A stretch of 64,000 nucleotides of DNA, from contig CAMBEK010000002.1 in the NCBI GenBank assembly GCA_945865565.1, positions 239,644-303,643 on the forward strand. Reading direction: 5' to 3'. Positions 48,222-57,224 of this stretch are shown piece after piece; position 1 is the first letter of the stretch; each line of letters opens with the position of its first letter. The position numbers and the translations under genes are program-made. The stretch is from Pseudobacteriovorax antillogorgiicola (GTDB lineage: Bacteria; Bdellovibrionota_B; Oligoflexia; Oligoflexales; RGVZ01). The notes under the pieces are model-generated. The model was not told the DNA's origin. It worked only from the letters and a program-made list of their open reading frames with translations, and searched no databases.

Positions 48222-49639
48222 AAAAGGTTCACGTCGAGACTTGGGGATGCCAAATGAATGTGGCGGACAGCGAAAAAATGCTGAGTCTGCTTCATGGCAT
48301 GGACTACGCCTTGACGGAGAATGAATCAGAAGCCGACCTGTTTTTGCTCAACACCTGTCACATTCGGGAAAAAGCGAAACACAAAGTGTTGAGCCGTCTT
48401 GGGGTCCTTCGTGACCTCAAGGAAAAGCGCCCGGGTGTCCAGATTGCGGTCGCAGGCTGCGTGGCTCAAGCCGAAGGCGCAAAGCTTCTGAAGGCCGCAC
48501 CGCAGATCGATATTCTTCTGGGGCCAGGCAAAATAGAGGAACTTCCAGATCTACTTTCGCGGTCGACTGGCAACGGTAGTGCCGTGATGGCGCTTGGTTT
48601 CAATAAACCTGGCGAGGAAAAAAAGCGTGCCCATGGCCAAGATGTTGTTCCGCCGACTTTAACTGGCAAGAACGAAGTCACCCGATTTGTGAACATCACC
48701 CAAGGGTGCAACAACTTCTGCACATTTTGCATTGTTCCTTTCACCCGTGGCCGCGAGATTTCCCGCAAGCCGGATGAGATTCTTGATGAATGCCGTTTAT
48801 TGCTCGCAAACGGCGCCAGTGAAATCATGCTCCTCGGGCAAAACGTTAACTCTTATGGTTTGGACCTTCTTGATTCCAGGAAACTTTCTGCTGGTGAAGA
48901 CGGCCCATTCGTAGAACTTTTGCGTCAGGTGGTTACCTTGCCCGGACTGAAGCGCTTGCGCTTCACGACCAGCAACCCGCATGATTTCACCCAGCCCCTG
49001 GCCCAGTTGTTTGCTGACGATTCCCGTATGGGCAAATACATGCATCTGCCTGTCCAGAGCGGCAATGATCATGTTCTGGAAGTCATGCGTCGCAAAGTTA
49101 CCGTTGCGGAATACCGTGAACGGATCCGCTGGTTGCGCGATGCTGTTCCCGACATGGCAATCTCGACCGACTTGATTGTGGGATTTCCAGGTGAAACGGA
49201 GGCAGAGTTTGAAGACACGCTGAAGCTCGTGGAAGAGGTTCAGTATAGCTTCATCTTTGCCTTTAAATATTCTCCGCGAAAAGGCACGGCGGCTGCCAGG
49301 ATGCCGGGCCAGATTTCAGAAGCCGTCATGGACGAAAGGCTTGCGCGCCTCAATGCGTTGCAGGATTCAATCACCATGCGCCAGGCCGAGGCCGATTGCG
49401 GGACCATTCAGAACGTGCTGTTTCTTTATCGTAGCAAAAAAAATCCGGGCGTATTTTACGGCCGGACGGAGCACTTCAGGTTGGTTAAAGTTGAGTCATC
49501 CGGGCAGTTGGTCGGGGATTGTCTTCCCGTCCTCATTACCGGAGGCAATAAAACTGCCCTCATTGGAATCGTTGTTGGTGATCCAGAACATCAGGGATCC
49601 AACCACGAACATGAGACCGGCGATTCCGTACAGCATTAA
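48218..49639 (+). CDS. miaB: tRNA-2-methylthio-N6-dimethylallyladenosine synthase
   Basis: A 473-residue radical SAM methylthiotransferase acting on i6A37 of tRNAs. The N-terminal cluster cysteines are C11, C47 and C81, the radical SAM motif CNNFCTFC is at C164/C168/C171, and the TRAM domain ends the protein. Start overlaps ffh by four bases, so translation is coupled to it. It converges with the DUF1573 gene 32 bases downstream; no terminator was seen in this short gap. Confidence 0.93.
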   Translation: MKKVHVETWGCQMNVADSEKMLSLLHGMDYALTENESEADLFLLNTCHIREKAKHKVLSRLGVLRDLKEKRPGVQIAVAGCVAQAEGAKLLKAAPQIDILLGPGKIEELPDLLSRSTGNGSAVMALGFNKPGEEKKRAHGQDVVPPTLTGKNEVTRFVNITQGCNNFCTFCIVPFTRGREISRKPDEILDECRLLLANGASEIMLLGQNVNSYGLDLLDSRKLSAGEDGPFVELLRQVVTLPGLKRLRFTTSNPHDFTQPLAQLFADDSRMGKYMHLPVQSGNDHVLEVMRRKVTVAEYRERIRWLRDAVPDMAISTDLIVGFPGETEAEFEDTLKLVEEVQYSFIFAFKYSPRKGTAAARMPGQISEAVMDERLARLNALQDSITMRQAEADCGTIQNVLFLYRSKKNPGVFYGRTEHFRLVKVESSGQLVGDCLPVLITGGNKTALIGIVVGDPEHQGSNHEHETGDSVQH

Positions 49640-49671
49640 CATGAGCACCATCTGTTTATCGTTAAAGTTGA

Positions 49672-50826
49672 TCACCTGAAAAAGGCGTAGAAATCGACCG
49701 GGATTTCCTTTTGCTGGGGATCCGTGGTCTCGATGAATAGTCTGCCGTGAACGCTGCCTGCCTTTTCCGTCTTGTTCATCAGGTCGATCGCGATCAACTT
49801 TTTCAATTTGTCCGTGCTGACAGGGTTTACCTTCAATAGTGTCGACGTGTCTTTGATCTTGGTTCCATTCAGGTTCAGGTCCATCCTGACGTTCTTGACT
49901 TCAAAGTCCTGCAGTCCCGTTACTGTAACCGAACGGCTGCTCTTGTCGGTCGGGGAAATCGCACCGAACTCTAGGTAGCGGGGTTCGATCTCGATGTTGC
50001 CACGAATCGTTGCCCGGACTGGTATGCGTAATTCTGGTAACGATTTGGAATTATTTTTTACGTAGATGGTTTCCTTCATGAAGCCCGGTGCAATATTTTT
50101 TTTGAGTTCAATATTCAGGACATAATTGCCGTCTTTGGTGCTCGACGAAACCTGCAAGACTTCAGCGTTGAATCTGATTTTTTCAATATTAACTTTGTAA
50201 CCCGGTTGCGGCTTGATCACGACATGCTGGGCGCCACCATTTTGCGTCAAGATCTGACCAAAGTCTGCCAGTGGCGGGTTGACCTCAAATTCACTGACGA
50301 CCGTTGCGCGAATGGACAAGGTCCTGTCGGGCACATGGCGTTCGTTGGTCATCACGGTCACCGTTTTGACAACGCTCCCAGTGAAATCCGTCGTATCAAA
50401 GGTGATGTCAATCGCACCGGCTTCCTGAGGCGAATACTCCTTGTCTGTTTTGACTTCGGCCGCCGTACAACCGCATGAAGCGTGAACGCCGTGAACCTTC
50501 AGAGGGCCTTTGCCAACGTTCTTGAAGGTAAACCGGTGGCCGAGCTTTTCGCCACGTTTGACGCGTCCAAAATCAAAGGAATTTTCGTCAAAACGAATTT
50601 GACCAAGGTGCACCTGCCGGGCAGCCCGCAGGACTGAGTCCTTTTCACTTTCGGCGCGCTCTTCTTCAGTGGTTTCGGTAACAGCGTCCTCTTCGTCCAT
50701 TTCTGTTGCCTTGTCGGCCGGTTGGGCCGGCATGGCATGGGCGGTCTGCGTATGGCCAGTCAGGACATGGAGGGGCAGGATGGCCGAGAAAAACGCCAGG
50801 GCTGCGAACAAGGTCTGGTTGCGCAT
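49672..50826 (-). CDS. secreted DUF1573 domain protein
   Basis: A 384-residue exported protein. Signal peptide, cut near AHA-MPA at residue 31, an acidic linker (TEMDEEDAVTETTEEERAES), then repeated beta-sandwich domains starting at FDFGRVKRGEKLGHRFTFKN. The family signature with SCGCTAAE follows. DUF1573 domains resemble ASH/MSP-like Ig folds; the role is unknown. ATG at 50826 has AGGAAG just upstream. Confidence 0.8.
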   Translation of the reverse strand: MRNQTLFAALAFFSAILPLHVLTGHTQTAHAMPAQPADKATEMDEEDAVTETTEEERAESEKDSVLRAARQVHLGQIRFDENSFDFGRVKRGEKLGHRFTFKNVGKGPLKVHGVHASCGCTAAEVKTDKEYSPQEAGAIDITFDTTDFTGSVVKTVTVMTNERHVPDRTLSIRATVVSEFEVNPPLADFGQILTQNGGAQHVVIKPQPGYKVNIEKIRFNAEVLQVSSSTKDGNYVLNIELKKNIAPGFMKETIYVKNNSKSLPELRIPVRATIRGNIEIEPRYLEFGAISPTDKSSRSVTVTGLQDFEVKNVRMDLNLNGTKIKDTSTLLKVNPVSTDKLKKLIAIDLMNKTEKAGSVHGRLFIETTDPQQKEIPVDFYAFFR

Positions 50827-50961
50827 GGTCTTCCTCACCGGTGCATTTCTAATTTCCAAGAATTCCGTCATCTTATACCGGCCCGTGCCGACGCCGGAAG
50901 GGAAATTTCGCGGGAAGTTCCGGGGCCTGTCTGGCTGTCTAGTGGAACCTGCTGATATGCC

Positions 50962-50974
50962 GGCAAAATTTGCC
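50962..50974. promoter_or_regulatory. palindrome GGCAAAATTTGCC, possible operator
   Basis: A perfect 13-base inverted repeat (GGCAAA, one central A, TTTGCC) in the 199-base gap between divergent genes (50827-51025). It lies 51 bases before the ATG at 51026. No further gene or clear promoter was found in this gap. Confidence 0.35.
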
Positions 50975-51025
50975 CACTTCAGTGCGGAATGGATTTGCCG
51001 ATTCCCTAATCAAGGGAGGGTTGAG

Positions 51026-51406
51026 ATGCCAACAATTCTCAATTCAGCGATGGATTTCGTGATGGCCTTTGACCTTGGTCTGGCCCTTTCTGTTGGATTT
51101 GGCTTTTTGGGGCTGTTGATTGCCCTGTGGATGCCAATGACGGGCAGCGATCAAAGCGACTCCTACGGCGGATGGAATTACGCCCTGGCAATGATCATGA
51201 TTGGCGTGATTGGCGTGATCGCTGTGCCGATGATCTGGGCGGATCAACAGGGATTATTTTATTCATTTTGGTTTTGCGGGCTTACCGCTGCCATGGCGAC
51301 GTTTCGCTGGCACATGAAGGGCCAACTTCAGCAGGTTCTTGTCCTTTCCAAATCTGACTCAGGTTCCAAAAAGGAGGTATCGTCCGATGGCCGCAAAAAA
51401 TCCTGA
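51026..51406 (+). CDS. small membrane protein of unknown function
   Basis: A 126-residue protein with three hydrophobic segments (about 14-36, 50-68 and 74-92) and a lysine-rich end. GGGAGGG lies five bases before the ATG. Not recognised. It overlaps the next small membrane gene by 20 bases, so both are probably made together. Confidence 0.6.
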   Translation: MPTILNSAMDFVMAFDLGLALSVGFGFLGLLIALWMPMTGSDQSDSYGGWNYALAMIMIGVIGVIAVPMIWADQQGLFYSFWFCGLTAAMATFRWHMKGQLQQVLVLSKSDSGSKKEVSSDGRKKS

Positions 51407-51686
51407 AGGCAGTAAAAAAGAGATCGATCCGAAGCTGCGTTACGCCCATATGATTGTTTACCTGGCCAGAAGGGCATCATTGATGAGTTGGTGCATTGGA
51501 GCCGGCGTGTTGCTTGCCTTGGTTCTATTTCCCCTGACGGCTGGCTTGATCAAGAGCTGGCTCACCATACTTCCTGTGGTTGCCGTTGTTGCGCTTGCAA
51601 CGTTAATGATTCCCCCGACCGAGGAGTGGGAGTACAGTCCTTGGCAAGCGGAGCCAGAACGTTATGAGCACTACACGCGCGACTGA
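51387..51686 (+). CDS. small membrane protein of unknown function
   Basis: A 99-residue protein with two hydrophobic helices (about 29-50 and 53-72), a basic N-terminus and an acidic, aromatic-rich tail (EEWEYSPWQAEPERYEHY). AAGGAGG lies nine bases before the ATG at 51387, inside the end of the previous gene. Not recognised. Overlaps the following DUF5522 gene by 23 bases. Confidence 0.6.
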   Translation: MAAKNPEGSKKEIDPKLRYAHMIVYLARRASLMSWCIGAGVLLALVLFPLTAGLIKSWLTILPVVAVVALATLMIPPTEEWEYSPWQAEPERYEHYTRD

Positions 51687-51834
51687 AATTCCCGTGCGAT
51701 CCAAACCGGATCCCGAGCGGGACTATTACACGGATCCCGAAACGGGATTCCTGGTTTTTACAGCACATTATCTTGCTGCCCGCGGCTTTTGCTGTGACAG
51801 TGGTTGCCGTCATTGTCCGTACGAGCGATCATAG
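51664..51834 (+). CDS. DUF5522 small cysteine-rich protein
   Basis: A 56-residue protein. The second half (FLVFTAHYLAARGFCCDSGC, then RHCPY) is the core of DUF5522: a Tyr-rich lead-in, RGxCC, xSGC and RHCPY, with four cysteines and one histidine that could bind a metal. The family is spread across bacteria and eukaryotes with no known function. Its start lies within the previous gene, with GGAG ten bases upstream. Downstream, the AarF-like kinase starts after 49 bases. Confidence 0.8.
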   Translation: MSTTRATEIPVRSKPDPERDYYTDPETGFLVFTAHYLAARGFCCDSGCRHCPYERS

Positions 51835-51883
51835 CCAGCAAGTTAAACCCAGATGTCAAAATCTCTTTTATATTTGCAGTAAA

Positions 51884-53203
51884 ATGGCCATTAAAAGCAA
51901 GAAAACCATCCAACGGATTCCAGGGTCGGCGATAGAACGATCGCTCCGTGTTTTTGGCTTTGGAATCAAAAGCGGTCTTTCAGCCATCGCAAAAACACGC
52001 ACTGCCATTCAGCAGGCAGAGGCCCTTGCGAAGATGATGGGCGAGATGAAGGGCAGCATGATGAAGGCCGGGCAATTGCTCGGTCTCGTGGGCGAGCATT
52101 TTTTCCCGAAGGAAGTTAACGCAATCCTGCGGACACTCAATGCCCAGTCGGACCCCGTCGCATGGCCGGTGATTGAAAAGGCCTTGGTTCGTCGCCTTGG
52201 CCGTGAACGCATGGCAAAACTTGTCATTGATGAAGATCCCTGGGCTGCCGCAAGTCTGGGCCAGGTGCATCGTGCAAATGTCTTGGCCACCGACCAGAAA
52301 ATTTGCCTCAAAATTCAGTATCCTGGCGTGGCCAAAGCCATCGAAGGCGACCTTCGCAACCTGCGGGTGATTTTAAAATTCATGGGTGCATTGCCCATCA
52401 AGATTGATGACGGCCCGATCTTCGCCGAAGTCCGGACAATGCTCCGGCGCGAGGTTGATTATGTTCAGGAAAAAGAATCCACTCGCGAATATTCCGCCCT
52501 CGTCGCCGGCGATCCACGGTTTCTTGTCCCGGAAGTGATCGACGAATATTCCGGCCCTCGCATTTTGGCAACGACTTGGATTGACAGCGTTGAGATCGAA
52601 GACGTTGCCGTGAAATCCATGACGGAATCCCGACGCAAGGCTCTGGCGCAAAGCTTTCTTGAATTATTTCTCGCCGAGTTTTTTTCCTGGAATCTGGTCC
52701 AGACCGATCCTCATTTTGGGAATTACCGGGTTCGCCTTGGGTCAGGCGACGAGCCCGATCGCCTTGTCTTGCTTGATTTCGGGGCAATGCGAAGGTTTCC
52801 CCCTTCCTTTGTCCGTTGTTACGCCCAATTGGTGCGCGCGGCTTTAGATGGTGATGAATCCGGGATGGTAGCAGCCGGAAAAGACGTCGGCATTCTTCCC
52901 AGGAATGCGTCGGCTTCGATGACCAGGATTTTTGTTGACCTGTGCAACCTGGTGATTGAACCGTTCAATCATGGAGTTTACGACTGGGGTAAAAGTGATT
53001 TGCCGCAGCGCGCAACCCGAATGGGTGTGAAACTTGTAGTCGATGAACGGTTGCCATCGCCGCCTCGTGAACTGCTTTTTCTCGACCGGAAGCTTGGTGG
53101 TGTTTTTATTTTCTTGTCCCACCTCGGCGCGCGCATTGACGGCAGGCCATTACTCGAAAAGGCGATTTCGGCCTGCCTTCAGGCAGAAGAAGTCTCACCT
53201 TGA
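51884..53203 (+). CDS. AarF/UbiB/ABC1-type atypical kinase
   Basis: A 439-residue protein of the ABC1 family, some members of which support ubiquinone synthesis. Signature pieces are KAGQ (61-64), AAASLGQVHRA, KIQYPG, QTDPHFGNY and the metal-binding LLDFGAM. An Ala-rich loop replaces the usual P-loop. Likely ATP-binding. ATG at 51884 is used although its ribosome binding site is weak. The end overlaps the next gene by four bases (TTGA). Confidence 0.88.
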   Translation: MAIKSKKTIQRIPGSAIERSLRVFGFGIKSGLSAIAKTRTAIQQAEALAKMMGEMKGSMMKAGQLLGLVGEHFFPKEVNAILRTLNAQSDPVAWPVIEKALVRRLGRERMAKLVIDEDPWAAASLGQVHRANVLATDQKICLKIQYPGVAKAIEGDLRNLRVILKFMGALPIKIDDGPIFAEVRTMLRREVDYVQEKESTREYSALVAGDPRFLVPEVIDEYSGPRILATTWIDSVEIEDVAVKSMTESRRKALAQSFLELFLAEFFSWNLVQTDPHFGNYRVRLGSGDEPDRLVLLDFGAMRRFPPSFVRCYAQLVRAALDGDESGMVAAGKDVGILPRNASASMTRIFVDLCNLVIEPFNHGVYDWGKSDLPQRATRMGVKLVVDERLPSPPRELLFLDRKLGGVFIFLSHLGARIDGRPLLEKAISACLQAEEVSP

Positions 53204-54135
53204 GCCACAAGCCAACAATCCTAGTCATCGGTGCTGGCTACCTCGGCAAAGTCGTTTGCCGGATCGCGTCGGATGCCGGCCATCAGGTTTTTGCGGCCCG
53301 CCGCTCGCAACCTTCGTCCGATGAGTCTTCCGCCTTGCCTCTGGTTCATTGGCACGCAATGGACGTCTTGGATCCCGTGCAGGTTCGTGACGTGATCGGG
53401 ATTATTGCGGGAGTGGCGCGGATCGATTCCGTGATCTATTGCGTTTCTGCTGGCGCGGGTTCCGTCGAGGCCTATCACGATGCTTATCGCCATGGCGTTT
53501 CCAACGTTTTGGCTGCCTTTGATTCAGTTTTCGGAACCACCGTTCAAAAATCTGACGTGGCTTTACCCCGATTTATCTTCGTTTCGAGCACCGGGGTTTA
53601 TCCAGAAGACGAGGGGCAATGGCTTGACGAATTCCACCAGATCGACCCAGACCTTCTTCCGGCTGCGCAGCGGGCCATTTTAGAAGGCGAGGCTCTGGTC
53701 ACTGCCCGCGATGGTGCGGTCGTGGCTCGCCTTTCTGGAATTTATGGGCCTGGGCGCACGCGCCTGCTGACCATGGCGCGCGCCCTGCCAGATCCTCTTA
53801 TAGTTGAAGAGATTGCGTGGACCAATCGCATCCATGTTGTCGATGGAGCCCGCGCATTGATTCATCTGGCAAGTATCGAGTGCCCTGGGCACCTGTATTG
53901 CGTGACGGATCATGATCCTGCAGCCCAGATTGAAGTTTTATTTTGGCTGAGGCACCAACTGGGCTTGCCCAACCCTTCGATCCACTTTCACCGGGACGGC
54001 GTTCCTGTTGCGTCCGCCAATGGTTTGCCAGAATCCAACAAGCGAATTGCCAACAATTTTTTGGTCTCGACTGGGTTTGAATTCAACTATCCGACCTATC
54101 GCGAAGGTTACGCGGCACTATGTCAGAATCAATGA
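53200..54135 (+). CDS. NAD(P)-dependent epimerase/dehydratase-like SDR protein
   Basis: A 311-residue extended/atypical SDR. A Rossmann motif GAGYLG is at the N-terminus, and FVSSTGVYPEDEG and GRTRLL follow; a YxxxK site is not obvious, as in YeeZ-like proteins. Start TTG, overlapping the kinase stop (TTGA), so the two genes are coupled. Substrate unknown. Confidence 0.75.
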   Translation: MSHKPTILVIGAGYLGKVVCRIASDAGHQVFAARRSQPSSDESSALPLVHWHAMDVLDPVQVRDVIGIIAGVARIDSVIYCVSAGAGSVEAYHDAYRHGVSNVLAAFDSVFGTTVQKSDVALPRFIFVSSTGVYPEDEGQWLDEFHQIDPDLLPAAQRAILEGEALVTARDGAVVARLSGIYGPGRTRLLTMARALPDPLIVEEIAWTNRIHVVDGARALIHLASIECPGHLYCVTDHDPAAQIEVLFWLRHQLGLPNPSIHFHRDGVPVASANGLPESNKRIANNFLVSTGFEFNYPTYREGYAALCQNQ

Positions 54136-54611
54136 TCCAAATGTTTGCCACGCCCCAGTGGATTTGCATCAGCCTTTTGGGAAATTTTGCCGCCACCTGG
54201 TTCATGGCTGGTGTCATTGTCTTTGTTCAAATCGTCCACTACCCTCTGTTCTCAAACATTGGGCGCGACGGTTTTTCTCACTATGCAAACCGGCATCAGA
54301 TTCTGACAACTTGGGTCGTCGGGATTCCAATGATTGCGGAAGCCCTGCTCGCAACAGTTTTTATGATTTGGCTGTCAACGCCAGAGGGCTCTGCGCGCCT
54401 CGATGGATCTACCGTGTTTCTAAATGTTGGTATCGAACTGATGATTTTGGCGGTGACGGCAGTTTTTAGCATTCCATGCCATGCAGCCCTTGCGCAGGGC
54501 TTCGATCAAGCCATCATCAAGCGTCTCGTTTGGACCAACTGGCTGCGTACTTTTGCCTGGTTGTACAAAGGCTGGATTGCCGCAGCAATGTTGGCGAAGA
54601 ATCTCATCTGA
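54120..54611 (+). CDS. small integral membrane protein of unknown function
   Basis: A 163-residue protein with four hydrophobic segments. The first contains VHYPLFSNIG, with a Trp-Phe-His-rich pattern found in several unstudied membrane families. ATG at 54120 is used; ATG at 54132 also fits and would overlap the upstream stop by four bases. Its end overlaps the SDR gene on the other strand by 8 bases. Confidence 0.6.
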   Translation: MSESMIQMFATPQWICISLLGNFAATWFMAGVIVFVQIVHYPLFSNIGRDGFSHYANRHQILTTWVVGIPMIAEALLATVFMIWLSTPEGSARLDGSTVFLNVGIELMILAVTAVFSIPCHAALAQGFDQAIIKRLVWTNWLRTFAWLYKGWIAAAMLAKNLI

Positions 54612-55434
54612 ACCGAGTCAATATTTTTTCGCTGACCTGCCAAAGCCTGACGGCTGCATCATCATTCATGGCAGCCAGCGACGGTTTGCGCACCCTGCAC
54701 TTGTCGAAATATTCCCCGTTGACGTTGGCCACCGACGTATCGTCTGCCAAAAATATTGACGTTTTCGCCCCACGATCCTCATTGATGGCAAACAGAATTT
54801 GGCTGAGCCTTACGGCTGGTCCCCACAGGCCAGCGTTGTTGTGGCCAAATTTGCTGGCGACAAATCCGGGGTGCAGCGTGTTGGCTGTGACCTTAGTGCC
54901 TTTCAGCTTTTTCGCGAGCTCTCGCGTGAACAAAATGTTCGCCAGTTTTGACCTTTGGTAAGCGCGCCAACCACTGTATTTATTTTCGCCGTTGAGGTTG
55001 TCGAAATCCAGTTCGCACCCGCGGTGGGCCTCGCTCGCCACGTTGACGATTCGCCCTCCGTGGGACGCGGCAAGAAGCGGCAATAAAAGGTCGGTCAAAA
55101 AGAAATAATTCAAATGATTTAGCGCGAAAGTTTGCTCGATGCCGTCGGGAGTGATTCCAAATTTTGAAAAGAAAGCTCCCGCATTATTTACGAGGACATC
55201 GAGGCATTCAAACCGGCTTTGATAATCGTGGGCCAGTTTCTTCACTTGTGCCGGCCGCGACAGGTCGGCGATCATCCAATCGACTTTGCCCGTGATTTCT
55301 GCGGCGACACGCTTGGTTTTCGCCTCGTCACGCCCCACGATAATCACGTGATGTCCACGCGCCGCCAGTTCTCTGGCAGTCACCCTGCCAATTCCATCCG
55401 ATGCGCCGGTGATTAATATTTTTTTCGTTTTCAT
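54604..55434 (-). CDS. SDR family oxidoreductase, retinol dehydrogenase-like
   Basis: A 276-residue classical-type SDR. TGASDGIG binds the cofactor, NNAG is conserved, and the catalytic Ser and YQRSK are present (VASEAHRGCELDF, then RAYQRSKLA). The arrangement resembles retinol dehydrogenases and related short-chain enzymes; the substrate is unknown. ATG at 55434 overlaps the stop of the upstream SDR gene, so the two are coupled. Confidence 0.82.
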   Translation of the reverse strand: MKTKKILITGASDGIGRVTARELAARGHHVIIVGRDEAKTKRVAAEITGKVDWMIADLSRPAQVKKLAHDYQSRFECLDVLVNNAGAFFSKFGITPDGIEQTFALNHLNYFFLTDLLLPLLAASHGGRIVNVASEAHRGCELDFDNLNGENKYSGWRAYQRSKLANILFTRELAKKLKGTKVTANTLHPGFVASKFGHNNAGLWGPAVRLSQILFAINEDRGAKTSIFLADDTSVANVNGEYFDKCRVRKPSLAAMNDDAAVRLWQVSEKILTRFR

Positions 55435-56183
55435 CACCGAGCCCTCATGGTGGCAAGGCCACCGTCGATGCTCAGGGTATTTCCCGACATCCATGAACTG
55501 TCGTCCGACAACAGCCACGCTGCGGCGGCCGCAACATCTTCAGGCTGACCAATACGCCCCATGGCATGCATGGCAACGGATGCCTTGAGGGACGCCTCAT
55601 TGCCAGTGATTCGCGCTGTCAGGGGCGTCTCGACCAGTCCCGGGGCAATGCAGTTGACGCGAATTTTATAGCGGGCATAAGTTGCTGCCGCCGATCCTGC
55701 CAGTCCCATCACGGCACCTTTGCCTGCGGCAATGGCTTCATGGTTTGCCAGTCCCGTGACCGAGGCCGCCGATGCAAAAAGAACAATCGATCCGCCGTTT
55801 TCCATCATCGGCTTGGCGACGGCCCGGACCAGCCCAAAAGCCGCGCTCGCATTGGCTGCGATCGTGTCTTCAAATTCCTTTTGTGTGGTCAGATGTGCGG
55901 GTTTCAAAATCACGGATCCTGAACAACACACAGCGCCGTCGATTCTTCCAAAATGCTCGATTGCCGCTGCGGCCAGACGTTCCGCAGAGGCAAAATCGGA
56001 GCCTTCAAAAGGCAGGGCAATTCCCCCGGTTTTTTCAGCGATGCGGTGCAACTTTTCTTGATCGCGTCCGCCCAGGACGAGCTTCGCCCCGCAGTGGTGT
56101 AAATGCTCTGCCAGTACCGAACCAATTCCGCCGCCTGCTCCGGTGATGATGTAGACGCGACTCGACAGATCGTAAACTTGCAT
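55434..56183 (-). CDS. SDR family protein without the catalytic tyrosine
   Basis: A 249-residue SDR with TGAGGGIG and a normal C-terminal end (SGNTLSIDGG). At the active site NHEAIAAGKGAV, the position of the usual Tyr four residues before Lys is Ile. The Ser in FASAASV is present. It may therefore be inactive as a dehydrogenase, or use other residues. It lies upstream of another SDR gene, with one base overlap. Confidence 0.75.
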   Translation of the reverse strand: MQVYDLSSRVYIITGAGGGIGSVLAEHLHHCGAKLVLGGRDQEKLHRIAEKTGGIALPFEGSDFASAERLAAAAIEHFGRIDGAVCCSGSVILKPAHLTTQKEFEDTIAANASAAFGLVRAVAKPMMENGGSIVLFASAASVTGLANHEAIAAGKGAVMGLAGSAAATYARYKIRVNCIAPGLVETPLTARITGNEASLKASVAMHAMGRIGQPEDVAAAAAWLLSDDSSWMSGNTLSIDGGLATMRAR

Positions 56184-56228
56184 GGAAGATGTTCCTGTTG
56201 GTTTTTAATGGAAGAAGGATCGTAACAA

Positions 56229-57224
56229 ATGCTTTTGGACCTTGCCATCATCGGCGCTGGAATCAGCGGGCTTGCCGCGGCTCAGGTGGTTCGGGCCTCG
56301 GGTAAGTCTGTCGCCGTGTTTGACAAAGGTCGTGCACCGGGCGGACGAATTGCCACGCGTCGGATCGGCGCAGCCGTGTTCGATCACGGCGCTCAATTCT
56401 TTACGGTGCGTGACGATGCCTTTGCAACGACGGTTCTCCAATGGCAAGCCTCCGGCGTCGTGGCTCCTTGGTGCCATGGATTTCCGTCGTCCGACGGTGA
56501 GGCCACTGGCGAGGACGGGCATGTTCGATATTTTTGCCCCAATGGGATGATAGGGATTGTGAAACATCTGTCGTCGGATCTGCCGCCGGACTCAATTCTT
56601 GTCGATCATAAAATCACAAAAATTTCCCACGAAGGCGATCACTGGTGCATCGACGTCGAGAATCGCCCCACTGTGCGTGCCAAAGCCGTCTTGGTCACGG
56701 CCCCGGCACCACAGGTACCAGCTTTTTTCAGTGACGATGCTTTGGCGGAATCATGCCGGATGATTGCCCATGATGTTCAATTCGATCCTTGCCTCGCCTT
56801 GATGATTTTAGCTGGGCCTTCAGAGGCGGCGGCTTCATTTCCTGCGCCAGGCGGCCGACGTTTTGATAGTCCTGTACTGTCTTGGGGGGCCGATAATCAC
56901 TGCAAGGGGATTTCTCCCGTGGCCGGCTCGGTGACCCTGCATGGTTGCACTGAATTTAGTCGCGTGAATTTCGCTGCCGATGACCTTTTGGTGGCCCGCG
57001 AGATGGTTGTTGCGGCTGGATTATCAACCGCTACCTTGGGTGATCCCACCCGTTGGCAACTTAAACGATGGCGTTATGCAATTCCCGCAAACCCACACCC
57101 GGACCGTTACCGCCAGATTTCTTCGTCGCCTCTGGCTGTTTTGGCAGGAGATGCTTTCGGCGGGCCGCGCATTGAGGGCGCCTGGCTTTCAGGAGTCGCT
57201 GCCGGGAAATTTCTAACGCGGTAA
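56229..57224 (+). CDS. renalase-like FAD-dependent oxidoreductase
   Basis: A 331-residue FAD enzyme. The N-terminal GAGISGLAAA binds FAD, followed by FDKGRAPGGRIATRR and FDHGAQFF, as in renalase and related amine oxidase-like proteins. The C-terminal GDAFGGPRIEGAWLSG closes the FAD site. Function in bacteria is usually NADH isomer oxidation or unknown. It diverges from the SDR genes, and its end overlaps the methyltransferase gene on the other strand by 12 bases. Confidence 0.8.
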   Translation: MLLDLAIIGAGISGLAAAQVVRASGKSVAVFDKGRAPGGRIATRRIGAAVFDHGAQFFTVRDDAFATTVLQWQASGVVAPWCHGFPSSDGEATGEDGHVRYFCPNGMIGIVKHLSSDLPPDSILVDHKITKISHEGDHWCIDVENRPTVRAKAVLVTAPAPQVPAFFSDDALAESCRMIAHDVQFDPCLALMILAGPSEAAASFPAPGGRRFDSPVLSWGADNHCKGISPVAGSVTLHGCTEFSRVNFAADDLLVAREMVVAAGLSTATLGDPTRWQLKRWRYAIPANPHPDRYRQISSSPLAVLAGDAFGGPRIEGAWLSGVAAGKFLTR

